64,000 bases of DNA from positions 434,001-498,000 of the forward strand of contig NZ_CP021978.1 in NCBI RefSeq assembly GCF_004803895.1. The letters run 5' to 3'. The position numbers and the translations under genes were made by a program. Under the pieces are notes generated by a model. The model saw nothing but the letters and a program-made list of their open reading frames with translations. It was not told the DNA's origin and ran no database searches. This DNA comes from Streptomyces hawaiiensis (lineage in GTDB: Bacteria; Actinomycetota; Actinomycetes; Streptomycetales; Streptomycetaceae). Each line of letters begins with the position of its first letter. Positions within the stretch are counted from its first letter, which is position 1. Below, in pieces: positions 9,238-17,139 of this stretch.

Positions 9238-9732
9238 GTGACGTCACCCAGCTCCGGGTCGACCATGGAAACCCACCCCGACATCCTCGACATGCGCCAG
9301 CGTCACACGCTGGCCGAGCGCGCCACGACAACCCCCCGGGCGCAGATGGTGGAGACGCTGGCCCTGCTCACGGGCCTCTACCTCGCGGCCTCCCCCTGGA
9401 TCGTGGGATTCAACGGCGGCGGCTTCGCCCGGCTGGCCGTCACCAACCTCATCACAGGCATCGGCTACGCCCTGCTGATGAGCGGCGGCTTCGGCCGTGC
9501 CTACGACCGCACGCACAGCATGGCGTGGGCCGCGTGCGCCCTGGGCGTGTGGACGGTCGTCGCGCCATGGGTGGTGGCAGGCAATGTCGACACCACCCGC
9601 ACGGTCGTCAACAACATCATCACGGGCGTCATCGCCCTGCTGCTCGCCCTCGCCGCCACCGCGGGAGCCATGCGCTCCGCGAAGGACGGACAGGGCGCGC
9701 GCGGGGGCGGATTCGGCGGAGCCGACCGCTGA
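9238..9732 (+). CDS. SPW-repeat membrane protein
   Basis: The start is GTG at 9238 with CCGGAGG suitably upstream; ATG 9265 is an alternative. The 164-residue protein has four hydrophobic segments arranged as two SPW repeats. The first contains LTGLYLAASPWIVGF, and the second contains TVVAPWVVAG as a diverged SPW motif. These repeats occur in inner-membrane proteins of unknown function, often in stress or general-envelope operons. The gene lies in the same direction as the DUF3618 cassette and the PRC-barrel gene. Confidence 0.85.
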   Translation: MTSPSSGSTMETHPDILDMRQRHTLAERATTTPRAQMVETLALLTGLYLAASPWIVGFNGGGFARLAVTNLITGIGYALLMSGGFGRAYDRTHSMAWAACALGVWTVVAPWVVAGNVDTTRTVVNNIITGVIALLLALAATAGAMRSAKDGQGARGGGFGGADR

Positions 9733-9788
9733 TTCCGCCACCCCGGCCGGTCGACCGGGACCTGTCCATCAAGAGTTCAGGAGTGCAC

Positions 9789-10568
9789 ATGATCACCCGA
9801 GAGCAGATCCCCACCGTGCTGGACCACCCGGTCCATGACGCCAGGGGCGACAAGATCGGCGATGCCAGGCACGTCTTCTTCGACGACGTCACCGGCGAGC
9901 CCGAGTGGGTCAGCGTACGGACCGGCCTGTTCGGCACCAACGAGTCCTTCGTGCCCATCCACGACGCGGCCTTCGTCGAGGACCACCTCGAGGTGCCGTT
10001 CGCCAAGGACCAGGTCAAGGACGCGCCCAACGTCGACATAGACGCCGGCGGCCACCTGTCCGAGCAGGAGGAGGAGCGCCTGTACCAGTATTACGGCATC
10101 GACTGGAACGCCGCCTGGCAGGACCCGCGTTCCGGCACCGGCCAGGCCACCGGCACCACCGGCACCACCGGCACCGCCGACGACGCGATGACGCGGTCCG
10201 AGGAGGAAATGCACGTCGGTGTCGAACGCCGCGAGGCCGGCCGGGCACGGCTGCACAAGTACGTCGTCACCGAAGAGCAGCAGTACACCGTGCCCGTACG
10301 CCACGAAGAGGTCCGCGTCGAGCGCGAGCCGGTCAGCGACACCAACCGGGACAGGGCGATGACCGGTCCGGACATCACCGAGGCGGAACACGACGTCACC
10401 CTCTACGAGGAAGAGCCCGTGGTGGAGACCAGGGCTGTGCCGAAGGAGCGGGTCCGCCTGAGCACGGAAGAGGTCACGGAGGAGGAGACCGTCACCGGCG
10501 AGGTCCGCAAGGAACGCATCGATTCAGAGGGAACCGACGAGCAGGGGGACCAGCGGCGCCGCCCCTGA
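9789..10568 (+). CDS. PRC-barrel and DUF2382 (YsnF/AvaK-like) stress protein
   Basis: This 259-residue soluble protein starts at ATG 9789 behind TTCAGGAG. Residues 1-110 form a PRC-barrel domain (DHPVHDARGDKIGDARHVFF, then DDVTGEPEWVSVRTGLFGT). A Gly/Thr linker with GTTGTTGT repeats follows, and residues 150-250 form a DUF2382 domain with the repeated KYVVTEEQQYTVPVRHEEV and EEEPVVETRAVPKERV pattern. Related proteins are induced by general or salt stress. It ends against a strong hairpin shared with the convergent TSUP gene. Confidence 0.9.
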   Translation: MITREQIPTVLDHPVHDARGDKIGDARHVFFDDVTGEPEWVSVRTGLFGTNESFVPIHDAAFVEDHLEVPFAKDQVKDAPNVDIDAGGHLSEQEEERLYQYYGIDWNAAWQDPRSGTGQATGTTGTTGTADDAMTRSEEEMHVGVERREAGRARLHKYVVTEEQQYTVPVRHEEVRVEREPVSDTNRDRAMTGPDITEAEHDVTLYEEEPVVETRAVPKERVRLSTEEVTEEETVTGEVRKERIDSEGTDEQGDQRRRP

Positions 10569-10576
10569 TCCGTACC

Positions 10577-10622
10577 GGGCGCCCGGGTGGGAGGACCGAC
10601 GGCCCTCCCGGCCGGGCGCCCC
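10577..10622. terminator. Bidirectional hairpin terminator
   Basis: An 18-base arm starting GGGCGCCCGG at 10577 pairs, with two central mismatches, with the arm ending GGGCGCCCC at 10622. It separates the PRC-barrel gene from the convergent TSUP gene. Confidence 0.65.
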
Positions 10623-10648
10623 GCGAACGCGCCGGTCGGACGAGCCCG

Positions 10649-11413
10649 TCAGCGGAGCACCAGGTGGACGAGGGCGAGGGTGCCGACCGACACGATCAGG
10701 GTCCGCAGAACAGCGGGGCTGAAGCGGCGGCCCGTTCTGGCTCCGATCAGGCCGCCGAGCGCTGATCCGGCGGCGATGAGCACGACGGCCGTCCAGTCGA
10801 AGTGGGCGAAGAACAGGAACAGCAGGGCGGCGACGGTGTTGACGACGGCCGCCAGCACGTTCTTCACGGCGTTGAGCCGCTGGAGCGTCTCGTCGAGCAG
10901 CATGCCCATCAGGGAGACGTAGATGATGCCCTGCGCGGCGGAGAAGTAGCCGCCGTAGACGCTGGCGAGCGTCAGCCCGGCGAACAGCAGCGGGCCGCCG
11001 TCGCGGCGGACGGGACCGCCCGACGCGCGGCGGCGGCGCACCCTCTTCGCGATCCAGGGCTGGCACGCGACCAGGACGAGCGCGAGACCCACCAGGACCG
11101 GCACGATCCGTTCGAACGCCGACGCGGGCAGGGTCAGCAGCAGCACGGCGCCCGCGAGGCCGCCCAGCACGGCACCGATGCCGAGCAGGAGGACGCGCCT
11201 GCCCTGGCCGCGCAGTTCCTCGCGGTAGCCGACGGCCGCGGTGATGGAACCGGGGACCAGGCCGAGCCCGTTCGACACCGTGGCCGTGACCGGGGGCAGT
11301 CCGGTGGCCAGCAGGACCGGAAAGGTGATCAGCGTCCCCGAGCCGACGACGGCGTTGACGGCCCCGGCGCCCGTGCCGGCGGCCAGCACGGCGGTCATCT
11401 CCCACGGCGTCAC
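10649..11413 (-). CDS. TSUP-family (TauE/SafE) membrane transporter
   Basis: This 254-residue protein has seven or eight membrane helices in two halves, each opening with the family motif. The first (GAGAVNAVVGSGTLITFPVL) is well preserved, and the second is around YFSAAQGIIYVSLMGMLL. TSUP proteins move sulfur oxyanions, sulfonates or small organic anions across the inner membrane; the substrate is not evident here. Translation starts at GTG 11413, whose bases overlap the stop codon of a 14-codon leader ORF, and a GGAG lies within that leader. Confidence 0.85.
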   Translation of the reverse strand: MTPWEMTAVLAAGTGAGAVNAVVGSGTLITFPVLLATGLPPVTATVSNGLGLVPGSITAAVGYREELRGQGRRVLLLGIGAVLGGLAGAVLLLTLPASAFERIVPVLVGLALVLVACQPWIAKRVRRRRASGGPVRRDGGPLLFAGLTLASVYGGYFSAAQGIIYVSLMGMLLDETLQRLNAVKNVLAAVVNTVAALLFLFFAHFDWTAVVLIAAGSALGGLIGARTGRRFSPAVLRTLIVSVGTLALVHLVLR

Positions 11414-11454
11414 GCTGCCGCTCCGCCGCGTGCGCCGTTCCAGGTGAGGTTCAT
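11410..11454 (-). CDS. 14-codon leader ORF overlapping the TSUP start
   Basis: ATG 11454 opens MNLTWNGARGGAAA and stops at a TGA that overlaps the GTG of the TSUP gene (GTGA). It has no Shine-Dalgarno sequence but sits six bases after a TAGCGT -10 element, as in leaderless messages. Ribosomes ending here could reinitiate on the TSUP gene. It could also be a chance ORF; the arrangement rather than the peptide is the evidence. Confidence 0.35.
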   Translation of the reverse strand: MNLTWNGARGGAAA

Positions 11455-11460
11455 GGGGTC

Positions 11461-11466
11461 ACGCTA
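11461..11466 (-). promoter_or_regulatory. -10 element TAGCGT for the TSUP transcript
   Basis: Read on the minus strand, TAGCGT lies six bases before the leader ATG. Just upstream is an imperfect inverted repeat, CTTCG...CGAAG (about 11477-11494), that could bind a regulator. Confidence 0.45.
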
Positions 11467-11527
11467 GAGGGTGGGTGCTTCGGCGGCCGTCGAAGGGTGC
11501 CGGGGTACGGCCTGGGCCCGGCACGCG

Positions 11528-11565
11528 GAACGGCGGCGGGGTCCGGTGGGACCCCGCCGCCGTTC
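11528..11565. terminator. Strong hairpin downstream of the DUF1996 gene
   Basis: GAACGGCGGCGGGGTCC pairs exactly with GGACCCCGCCGCCGTTC across a four-base loop. It follows the stop of the DUF1996 gene on the minus strand. Confidence 0.75.
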
Positions 11566-11589
11566 GTGGCTCACGCCCGGGCGTGGCTC

Positions 11590-13695
11590 CTAGCCGCGCC
11601 GCACCCGGCGCAGGACGACGAAGCCCGCGATGACCAGGACGGCGCCGGCCGCGGCCGGCCAGAGCTGGGCTCCGGTGTCGGCCAGGCCGCCCTCGCCGAC
11701 CGCCTGCGGCTCGGTCCGGGACGGGACCGAGGGGGTCGGCGCGGCACTGGTCGCCGTGCCGACGGCCTGGGACTGGCCGAGGCCGTCCGTGTCCTGGCCG
11801 TCGCCGCCCTTCGAACCGCCGTCCTGCTCCGCGGCGTTGCCGCCGTCGGCAGAGGAGGTCGCCTTCACCTCGGGCCCGGCGTCGCCGGGAGCCGTGGACG
11901 CGTCGCCGGGCTCCGGTTCGGGGGCCGGCTTGTCCGCCGGGGGCTTCGCAGCCTCACCCCTGCCGTCGTCACCGCCGTCGCCCTTGTCACCGGGCTTCCC
12001 GCCGCCGTTGCCGCTCTGCGGGGCGCCGGGCGTCTGCGTCGGCTCCTCCTGTGGGGCCTCCGGGGTCTTCGTCGGCTCCTCCTGAGGAGCCTCGGGCGTC
12101 TTGGTCGGCTGCTCCTGCGGGGCCTCAGGGGTGTTCGTCGGTTCCTCCTGGGGCTCCTCGCCGGGTGCCGGGGTCTGCCCGCCGCCCGCTCCGGCGCCGC
12201 ACGTGCGGCCGTCGTTGATGCAGTCGACCATCTCCCCCATCAGCTTCTCGTCGAAGATGTTGATGAAGTCGCCGTGGTCCGTGACCGGCTTGTGCAGCTG
12301 CTCCGGGAAGGAGTCGACCGCGAACAGCGGTGTCGTACGGCCGCCGTCGTTCAGGCTCGGCGCGTCGATGTCGTAGACGATGCGCTGGACCAGCTGCGGG
12401 ATGGGGCGGAAGCCGGACGGGCAGGTGCCGGCGGCGTCCGCGAACGCCACGTGGGTGCGGTGGTTGGCGCTGTCGATGTTGCGCCCGTCCCAGCAGCTCT
12501 GGAACTTGAAGGTCCGCACGACGTCGCTGCCCTGCGGGCACAGCGGGTACTTGTCCTTCAGCTGCCGGTCCTCGAAGCCGGTGCAGCTCCAGGAGGCGTT
12601 GGCGTTGGCGGGGCCGTTGACGAACGACTTGGCGTCGCCGGTGATGATGCGCAGCAGCCGCGGCATGGCCGCGACCTTCTCGCGCGGGTTGCCGACGAAC
12701 GTCAGCGTGACCTGCTTCGGCGTGACGATCTCGCCGGCGTTGCCCTCGATGCCGCCGCCGGGCTTGTCGGCGTCCTGCTCCTGGGTGCCGTTCTGCAGGC
12801 GTACGACGGGCCAGTAGTACGACGACTTGTCGCCCTGGTCGTCGCAGCTGGTCTCGGCGTTCGCGAGGTCCTGGTCGCTGGCGAAGGCGTTGTTGGCCTG
12901 GTTGCCGACGTAGTCGTGGAAGTGGTGGGCGCCGTTGGTGACGCCCGGGGCGGCGATGATGTTGTCGGAGTTGAACAGGCCGTTGTCGTTCACTCCGCAA
13001 CTGGTGGCGAAGGAGCCGCGGGACGCGTTGCCCTTCTGGCGGGGGTCGTTCACGTTGGGCTGGACGCTCTTGATGTCCGCGAAGTCGGCGGCGACGGGGC
13101 CGTTGCCCGCCTGTCCGCCGTTGGCGCCCTGGCCCTGGCCCTGGCCGTTGCCCTGCTCCTGGCCGGGCTGCTCGGCGCCACCGCCGTCCTGGCCTTCGCC
13201 CTGCGCGGGAGCCTGGTTGCCGTCCTCCACGGTGCAGGCGGCGAGGGCTTCGAGCCCCTGGGGGCGGTCCCCCACGCGGTCGATGGCGATCGCGATGCGT
13301 TCGAGGGTCGCGGTCCGCTTCTCCTTCAGCGGGTTCACGATCGCGTTGCCGGCGAAGCCGGGATCCTGCCGCACCTGTTGTGCCGATTCGCTCAGCCGCT
13401 GATAGGCGTTGGCGATCTGCTCGTCCAGGAGGGCGAGTTCCTTGTCGACCTCCCCCCGCGCCTGCTCGGGAACCGAGGTCAGCTTGCCGCCGACGTCCGG
13501 GCAGTCGATCGTGGCGCCCGCGGTCCGTTCCCCCGCGCCGGACCGCGTCTGGGCGGACTCACCGCCCGAACCGCCGTCCGTGGCGGAGGCGTAGACGTTC
13601 GCGGCCATCAGGCCGCCGCCGCCCAGGATCAGTGCGAATGCGGCGAAGGTCGCGCGTCGTGGGCCGGTAGGGCGTCTTCGCGTGTTGCGTCCCAA
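11590..13695 (-). CDS. DUF1996 surface protein with a C-terminal LADTG sortase signal
   Basis: This 701-residue protein starts at TTG 13695 behind GGAGAG. An N-terminal membrane/signal segment ([20 protein letters not shown], about 15-34) is followed by a helical region, a Gln/Gly-rich linker near 150-180, and a DUF1996 domain (about 190-490) with [13 protein letters not shown]. Then comes a Pro/Glu/Thr spacer containing four copies of an 11-residue repeat of the [11 protein letters not shown] type. The C-terminus is LADTG, a hydrophobic helix ([15 protein letters not shown]) and RRVRRG, which fits the LAXTG sorting signal used by class E sortases of Streptomyces. It should be anchored to the cell wall. 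DUF1996 has no proven activity, although fungal homologues sit with carbohydrate-active proteins. Confidence 0.85.
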   Translation of the reverse strand: MGRNTRRRPTGPRRATFAAFALILGGGGLMAANVYASATDGGSGGESAQTRSGAGERTAGATIDCPDVGGKLTSVPEQARGEVDKELALLDEQIANAYQRLSESAQQVRQDPGFAGNAIVNPLKEKRTATLERIAIAIDRVGDRPQGLEALAACTVEDGNQAPAQGEGQDGGGAEQPGQEQGNGQGQGQGANGGQAGNGPVAADFADIKSVQPNVNDPRQKGNASRGSFATSCGVNDNGLFNSDNIIAAPGVTNGAHHFHDYVGNQANNAFASDQDLANAETSCDDQGDKSSYYWPVVRLQNGTQEQDADKPGGGIEGNAGEIVTPKQVTLTFVGNPREKVAAMPRLLRIITGDAKSFVNGPANANASWSCTGFEDRQLKDKYPLCPQGSDVVRTFKFQSCWDGRNIDSANHRTHVAFADAAGTCPSGFRPIPQLVQRIVYDIDAPSLNDGGRTTPLFAVDSFPEQLHKPVTDHGDFINIFDEKLMGEMVDCINDGRTCGAGAGGGQTPAPGEEPQEEPTNTPEAPQEQPTKTPEAPQEEPTKTPEAPQEEPTQTPGAPQSGNGGGKPGDKGDGGDDGRGEAAKPPADKPAPEPEPGDASTAPGDAGPEVKATSSADGGNAAEQDGGSKGGDGQDTDGLGQSQAVGTATSAAPTPSVPSRTEPQAVGEGGLADTGAQLWPAAAGAVLVIAGFVVLRRVRRG
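12028..12160 (-). repeat. 33-base tandem repeat encoding [11 protein letters not shown] units
   Basis: Four degenerate 33-base units inside the DUF1996 gene encode a Pro/Glu/Thr wall-spanning spacer. Such repeats can change copy number without a frameshift. Confidence 0.8.
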
Positions 13696-13824
13696 GGGTG
13701 CTCTCCTGCGCTTGTGGCGTGCCGGGCATGAAAATCCCCTCGCCCCATACGTACGGGAGCACCGGTGTGTTCACTCACCTCGAAAACTTTCGGGGAATTC
13801 TCATGCAGCCCGGGCCGGCCCGAG

Positions 13825-13851
13825 CCCCGCCGGACGCACCGCCCGGCGGGG
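13825..13851. terminator. Hairpin downstream of the LPMO gene
   Basis: CCCCGCCGG and CCGGCGGGG are separated by nine bases, ten bases past the LPMO stop codon on the minus strand. Confidence 0.6.
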
Positions 13852-13860
13852 ACGCGCAGG

Positions 13861-14541
13861 TCAGCGGAAGTTCACGTCACTGCACAGGAAGTAGGTCTGG
13901 TCCATGTGCGAGGCCTGCCAGATCGTGTACACGACGTGCCGGCCACTCAGCCCCGAAGTACTCACGGGAATCTCGTAGTTCTGGCTGGGCGCGTACCTGC
14001 CGGTGCGCTTGACGAGCTGGAGGTCGTTCCAGGTCAGCGGCTGGGTGGCGAGGTCGAAGCCCTGCCGCGTGACGTACACCAGGAAGTAGTCGGCGCCGTG
14101 ACTGGCCTGGTCGTACAGCTTCACGGTGAAGTTGCCGGTGATGTCCGTCGTCTTCCAGGCTCCGACCGTGTCGAGGGAGTTGTACCGGCCGCCCTCGGTC
14201 CGGCCGCCGCTGCACAGCTGGCCGTTGGGGACGACGGCCTGGAAGTTCCCGCCGGAGCCGTTGCGGTACAGGCCGTTCCAGTTCCACATGGCGTTGGGGT
14301 TGTCCTGCCACGCCTGCCAGCACATGGGGTCGAGACGGGCCATCTCCGGGTTCTGGAAGTCGCTCCCCCAGCGCAGCCAGCAGCCGTAGTTGCGCGAGGC
14401 CGGGTCGACGACCGAGCCGTGGGCGACGGCGGTGCCGCTCCAGGGGATCAGGCTGAGCAGTGCGGCGAGCAGCACGCTCAGGGCTAGCGTCAGACGGGAT
14501 GTGAGACCGGGGAGTCTTACATCATGACCATGACAATTCAT
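13861..14541 (-). CDS. Secreted AA10 lytic polysaccharide monooxygenase (ScLPMO10B-like)
   Basis: This copper enzyme cleaves crystalline cellulose or chitin oxidatively outside the cell. The 226-residue precursor has a signal peptide ending SGTAVA. Cleavage leaves His41 (HGSVVDPASRNYGCW) as the N-terminal copper ligand, and the second histidine of the brace is His148 in QASHGADYF. Four or more cysteines (NYGCW, DPMCW, GQLCSG, FLCSD) fit disulfides. The sequence closely resembles my recollection of S. coelicolor ScLPMO10B, a cellulose- and chitin-active form. There is no separate binding module. The perfect CebR box 70-80 bases upstream predicts repression relieved by cellobiose or cellotriose. 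The ATG follows GAAAGAGAGAG. Confidence 0.93.
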   Translation of the reverse strand: MNCHGHDVRLPGLTSRLTLALSVLLAALLSLIPWSGTAVAHGSVVDPASRNYGCWLRWGSDFQNPEMARLDPMCWQAWQDNPNAMWNWNGLYRNGSGGNFQAVVPNGQLCSGGRTEGGRYNSLDTVGAWKTTDITGNFTVKLYDQASHGADYFLVYVTRQGFDLATQPLTWNDLQLVKRTGRYAPSQNYEIPVSTSGLSGRHVVYTIWQASHMDQTYFLCSDVNFR

Positions 14542-14609
14542 GATCTCTCTCTTTCGGATGTGGGGGTTGCCGTGCGTTCAGTCCTCGTACTTTCGATCAT
14601 CTTTCGAAG

Positions 14610-14623
14610 TGGGAGCGCTCCCA
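14610..14623. promoter_or_regulatory. Perfect CebR box (TGGGAGCGCTCCCA)
   Basis: The 14-base palindrome is identical to the operator bound by CebR, the LacI-family cellulose-utilisation repressor of Streptomyces. It lies 69 to 82 bases upstream of the LPMO start. A direct repeat, CTTTCGA at 14590 and again at 14601, lies between it and the gene. Confidence 0.85.
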
Positions 14624-14685
14624 TCTTGCACATTGCACCCGATGGCCCGGGTCGGCAATGTGTGATTGCGCCACTTCCGTGTCGG

Positions 14686-15318
14686 TCAGAGCCGGTCGAG
14701 TTCCTTCGTGGTGCGTCCCAGGTAGGTGGCCGCACCCGGCTCGGGTACGTCGATCTCCTCGAAGCCCATGCGGTCGTAGAAGGCCCGGGCCCGGGTGTTG
14801 GCGGTCGCCATGGCCAGGTGGACGGCCGGGACTCCCCCGTCCTGAAGGGCCTGCAGCAGCGTCCGCATCAGGCGGCGTCCGTAACCGCGGCCCTGCCATT
14901 CGGGCAGCAGGTCGATGTGCAGGTGCGCGGGGTGGGCGGCCAGTTCCGGCAGCACCATCCGTTCGGGGTGGTGCAGCAGGCCCGCGATCGCCTCGTCCGG
15001 GGTGCGCGGCGGCCGGGGCGGCTCCGGGTAGCGGCCGGCGACCAGGGGCAGCCATGCGGTGCGGAAGGCTTCGGCGAAGCGCGGGGTGTCGGCCGCGCCG
15101 AGGATGTAGCCGACCGCCTGCCCCCGCCCGTCGTCCAGCACGAAAGCCAGGTCCGGCTCCAGATGGACGTACGGCGCCGCGAAGGTCGCCGGGAAGATGC
15201 CCGGGTCCGAGTAGTGGGGGCGGCTGTCGCCCCCGTCATGGGCGGTGCGGATGCAGATGTCGTCGAGGGCGGGCCGGTCCTCGGGGCGGTACGGGCGGAT
15301 GACGGGCGCTGTGGTCAT
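14686..15318 (-). CDS. GNAT-family N-acetyltransferase (OGA-HAT-like)
   Basis: This cytosolic 210-residue protein uses acetyl-CoA to acetylate an unknown amine. The N-terminus (VIRPYRPEDRPALDDICIRT) and the acetyl-CoA loop (LLPEWQGRGYGRRLMRTLLQ) mark a GNAT fold. The N-terminal pattern recalls the bacterial relatives of the acetyltransferase-like domain of human O-GlcNAcase, one of which has been studied from a Streptomyces. I chose ATG 15318 because a longer frame would run over the CebR-like box and has no ribosome-binding site. That box, 20 bases upstream, suggests regulation together with the LPMO, hence a possible link to sugar metabolism. Confidence 0.85.
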   Translation of the reverse strand: MTTAPVIRPYRPEDRPALDDICIRTAHDGGDSRPHYSDPGIFPATFAAPYVHLEPDLAFVLDDGRGQAVGYILGAADTPRFAEAFRTAWLPLVAGRYPEPPRPPRTPDEAIAGLLHHPERMVLPELAAHPAHLHIDLLPEWQGRGYGRRLMRTLLQALQDGGVPAVHLAMATANTRARAFYDRMGFEEIDVPEPGAATYLGRTTKELDRL

Positions 15319-15337
15319 GACGGCATCGTGCACGTGG

Positions 15338-15351
15338 TGGGAGCGCTCCCT
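15338..15351. promoter_or_regulatory. Second CebR-like box, one mismatch (TGGGAGCGCTCCCT)
   Basis: Thirteen of fourteen bases match the CebR operator. It lies 20 bases before the GNAT start and 78 bases before the divergent YihY start, so it could control either gene. Confidence 0.65.
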
Positions 15352-15428
15352 CAACCCCATTGAGCCCAGTTCAAGCCCAGCTCGAAGCAGCGCGGCTTAA
15401 GGGTCCCGCCCGGGGTTACCCGGCTCAC

Positions 15429-16604
15429 ATGGTGAAGCTGCATATTCCGGGACGAAAAGAACATCACGAGACTGAAACCCCACCTCGGGAGAGCCCACGC
15501 CCGGGGATCGAGGGGGAACGCCGGGAAACGCCGGAGACGGAACGCCGGGAGACTCCGGAGACGGAACGCCGGGAGACTCCGGAGGAGGAACGCCGGGAAA
15601 CCCCCGCCTCCGCTTCCGAGGAGCCCGGGCCGAGCCCCGAGGTGGAGCGTGCGGCGCCGGACACGCCGTCCGACCTGCCCCGGAAGTCGTGGGGCGCGGT
15701 GCTGAAGGGCAGCCTGCGGGAGTTCAAGGACGACGAGCTGACCGACCGGGCAGCCGCCCTGACCTACTACGGCGTGCTGGCGCTGTTCCCCGCACTCCTG
15801 GTGCTGGTGTCGATACTGGGCCTCACCGGCAAGTCGACCACGGACAAGGTGCTCGAGAACGTCCAGCAACTGGCCCCCGGCTCGGCCCGCGACATCATCA
15901 CCCGGGCCGTCGAGCAGTTGCAGGGCAACGCCGGCATCGGCTCGCTGATGGCGATCGTCGGTCTGGTGCTGGCGGTGTGGTCGGCGTCCGGCTACGTGGC
16001 CGCGTTCATCCGCTCGGCCAACGCCGTCTACGACATGCCCGAGGGCCGGCCGGTGTGGAAACTGCTGCCGGTGCGGGTCGCCGTGACAGTCGTGCTGCTC
16101 GTGATGGCCGTGATCAGTGCGGTGATCGTGGTCTTCACGGGTGGGCTGGCCCGACAGGTCGGGACGACTCTGGGGATCGGCGACACCGCGCTGACGGTGT
16201 GGTCGATCGCGAAGTGGCCCGTTCTGGTCCTGCTGGTGACGACCATGATCGCGATCCTGTACTGGGCGACCCCGAACGCCAAGGTGAAGGGCTTTCGCTG
16301 GATCACGCCGGGCAGTCTGATCGCCCTGCTGATCTGGTTGATCGCCTCCGCCGGTTTCGCGTTCTACGTGGCCAACTTCGCCTCGTACAACAAGACCTAC
16401 GGCACCATGGCCGGCGTCATCGTCTTCCTGGTGTGGCTGTGGATCACCAATCTGGCGATCCTGCTGGGTCTGGAGTTCGACGCGGAGACGGTGCGGCAGC
16501 GGGCCATCGCCGGCGGTCATCCGCCCGAGGCCGAGCCGTACACCCAGCCGCGCGACACCACGAAGTGGGACGAGCAGGACCGGCGCCGACTGGACGAGAC
16601 CTGA
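15429..16604 (+). CDS. YihY/BrkB-family inner-membrane protein
   Basis: This 391-residue protein has an unusual charged N-terminal extension of about 90 residues followed by a YihY domain with six membrane helices: RAAALTYYGVLALFPALLVL, SLMAIVGLVLAVWSASGYVA, VTVVLLVMAVISAVIVVF and three more to residue 350. The extension contains four eight-residue units of the RRETPETE type. The C-terminal tail is hydrophilic. The family was once called ribonuclease BN but has no proven nuclease activity; transport or envelope function is likelier. The start is ATG 15429, the first ATG before the repeats. It is convergent with the flavodoxin gene. Confidence 0.88.
   Translation: MVKLHIPGRKEHHETETPPRESPRPGIEGERRETPETERRETPETERRETPEEERRETPASASEEPGPSPEVERAAPDTPSDLPRKSWGAVLKGSLREFKDDELTDRAAALTYYGVLALFPALLVLVSILGLTGKSTTDKVLENVQQLAPGSARDIITRAVEQLQGNAGIGSLMAIVGLVLAVWSASGYVAAFIRSANAVYDMPEGRPVWKLLPVRVAVTVVLLVMAVISAVIVVFTGGLARQVGTTLGIGDTALTVWSIAKWPVLVLLVTTMIAILYWATPNAKVKGFRWITPGSLIALLIWLIASAGFAFYVANFASYNKTYGTMAGVIVFLVWLWITNLAILLGLEFDAETVRQRAIAGGHPPEAEPYTQPRDTTKWDEQDRRRLDET
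15519..15614 (+). repeat. 24-base tandem repeat encoding RRETPETE
   Basis: Four consecutive 24-base units in the 5' part of the YihY gene encode RRETPETE, RRETPETE, RRETPEEE and RRETPASA. The first two are identical in protein and nearly so in DNA. Confidence 0.85.
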
Positions 16605-16619
16605 CGGGGGCCGGACGGT

Positions 16620-17072
16620 TCAGCCCATGAGTCCGGCGGCGACCGTCGCGCCCAGTTCCCAGCACCGCTGGAGGTCGCCCTTGTCCGGCTCGCCGGTCAC
16701 GGTCACGGCCTCGGCGGTGCGACGCCAGCCGAGGCCGGTCGTCACCGACTCGATCCCGCGCACCGCTCCGGTGACGTCGTTGCCGCCGTGCACCCAGTAG
16801 CCGAAGGGATGCCCGCGGGTGGCGTCCAGGCACGGGTAGTAGACCTGGTCGAAGAAGTGCTTGAGGGCACCGGACATGTAGCCGAGGTTCGCGGGAGTGC
16901 CGAGGAGGAAGCCGTCGGCGGCGAGGACGTCGGAGGCGGTGGCGGACAGCGCGGGCACGCGGACGACCCGCACGTCCTCGATGTCGGGGTCCGTCGCCCC
17001 GGAGACGACGGCTTCGAACATCGCCTGGCAGTGGGGCGAGGGCGTGTGATGGACGATCAGCAAGGTGGCCAC
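16620..17072 (-). CDS. Flavodoxin/NAD(P)H-dependent FMN reductase-like protein
   Basis: This 150-residue cytosolic flavoprotein begins MATLLIVHHTPSPHCQAMFE, a beta strand and phosphate-binding loop typical of the flavodoxin-like fold. LLGTPANLGYMSGALKHFFD forms the second FMN contact region. It probably carries FMN and acts as a small oxidoreductase or quinone reductase; the partner is unknown. It lies 16 bases from the convergent YihY stop and upstream of no obvious partner. Confidence 0.8.
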   Translation of the reverse strand: MATLLIVHHTPSPHCQAMFEAVVSGATDPDIEDVRVVRVPALSATASDVLAADGFLLGTPANLGYMSGALKHFFDQVYYPCLDATRGHPFGYWVHGGNDVTGAVRGIESVTTGLGWRRTAEAVTVTGEPDKGDLQRCWELGATVAAGLMG

Positions 17073-17139
17073 GGCACCGACCTTGCCGCCTGGGCCCCCG
17101 TCACCGCAAGCGGCGGCGGGGGCCGGGTGTCGCCGACGC

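Noticed and set aside
11497..13731. 744-codon open frame opposite the DUF1996 gene
   Set aside because: Low-complexity Leu/Arg/Gly/Val sequence; the minus strand encodes a recognisable secreted protein.
15360..15428. SigB-type promoter before the YihY gene (GCTT-N14-GGGTTA)
   Set aside because: Two mismatches in the -10 make it indistinguishable from chance.
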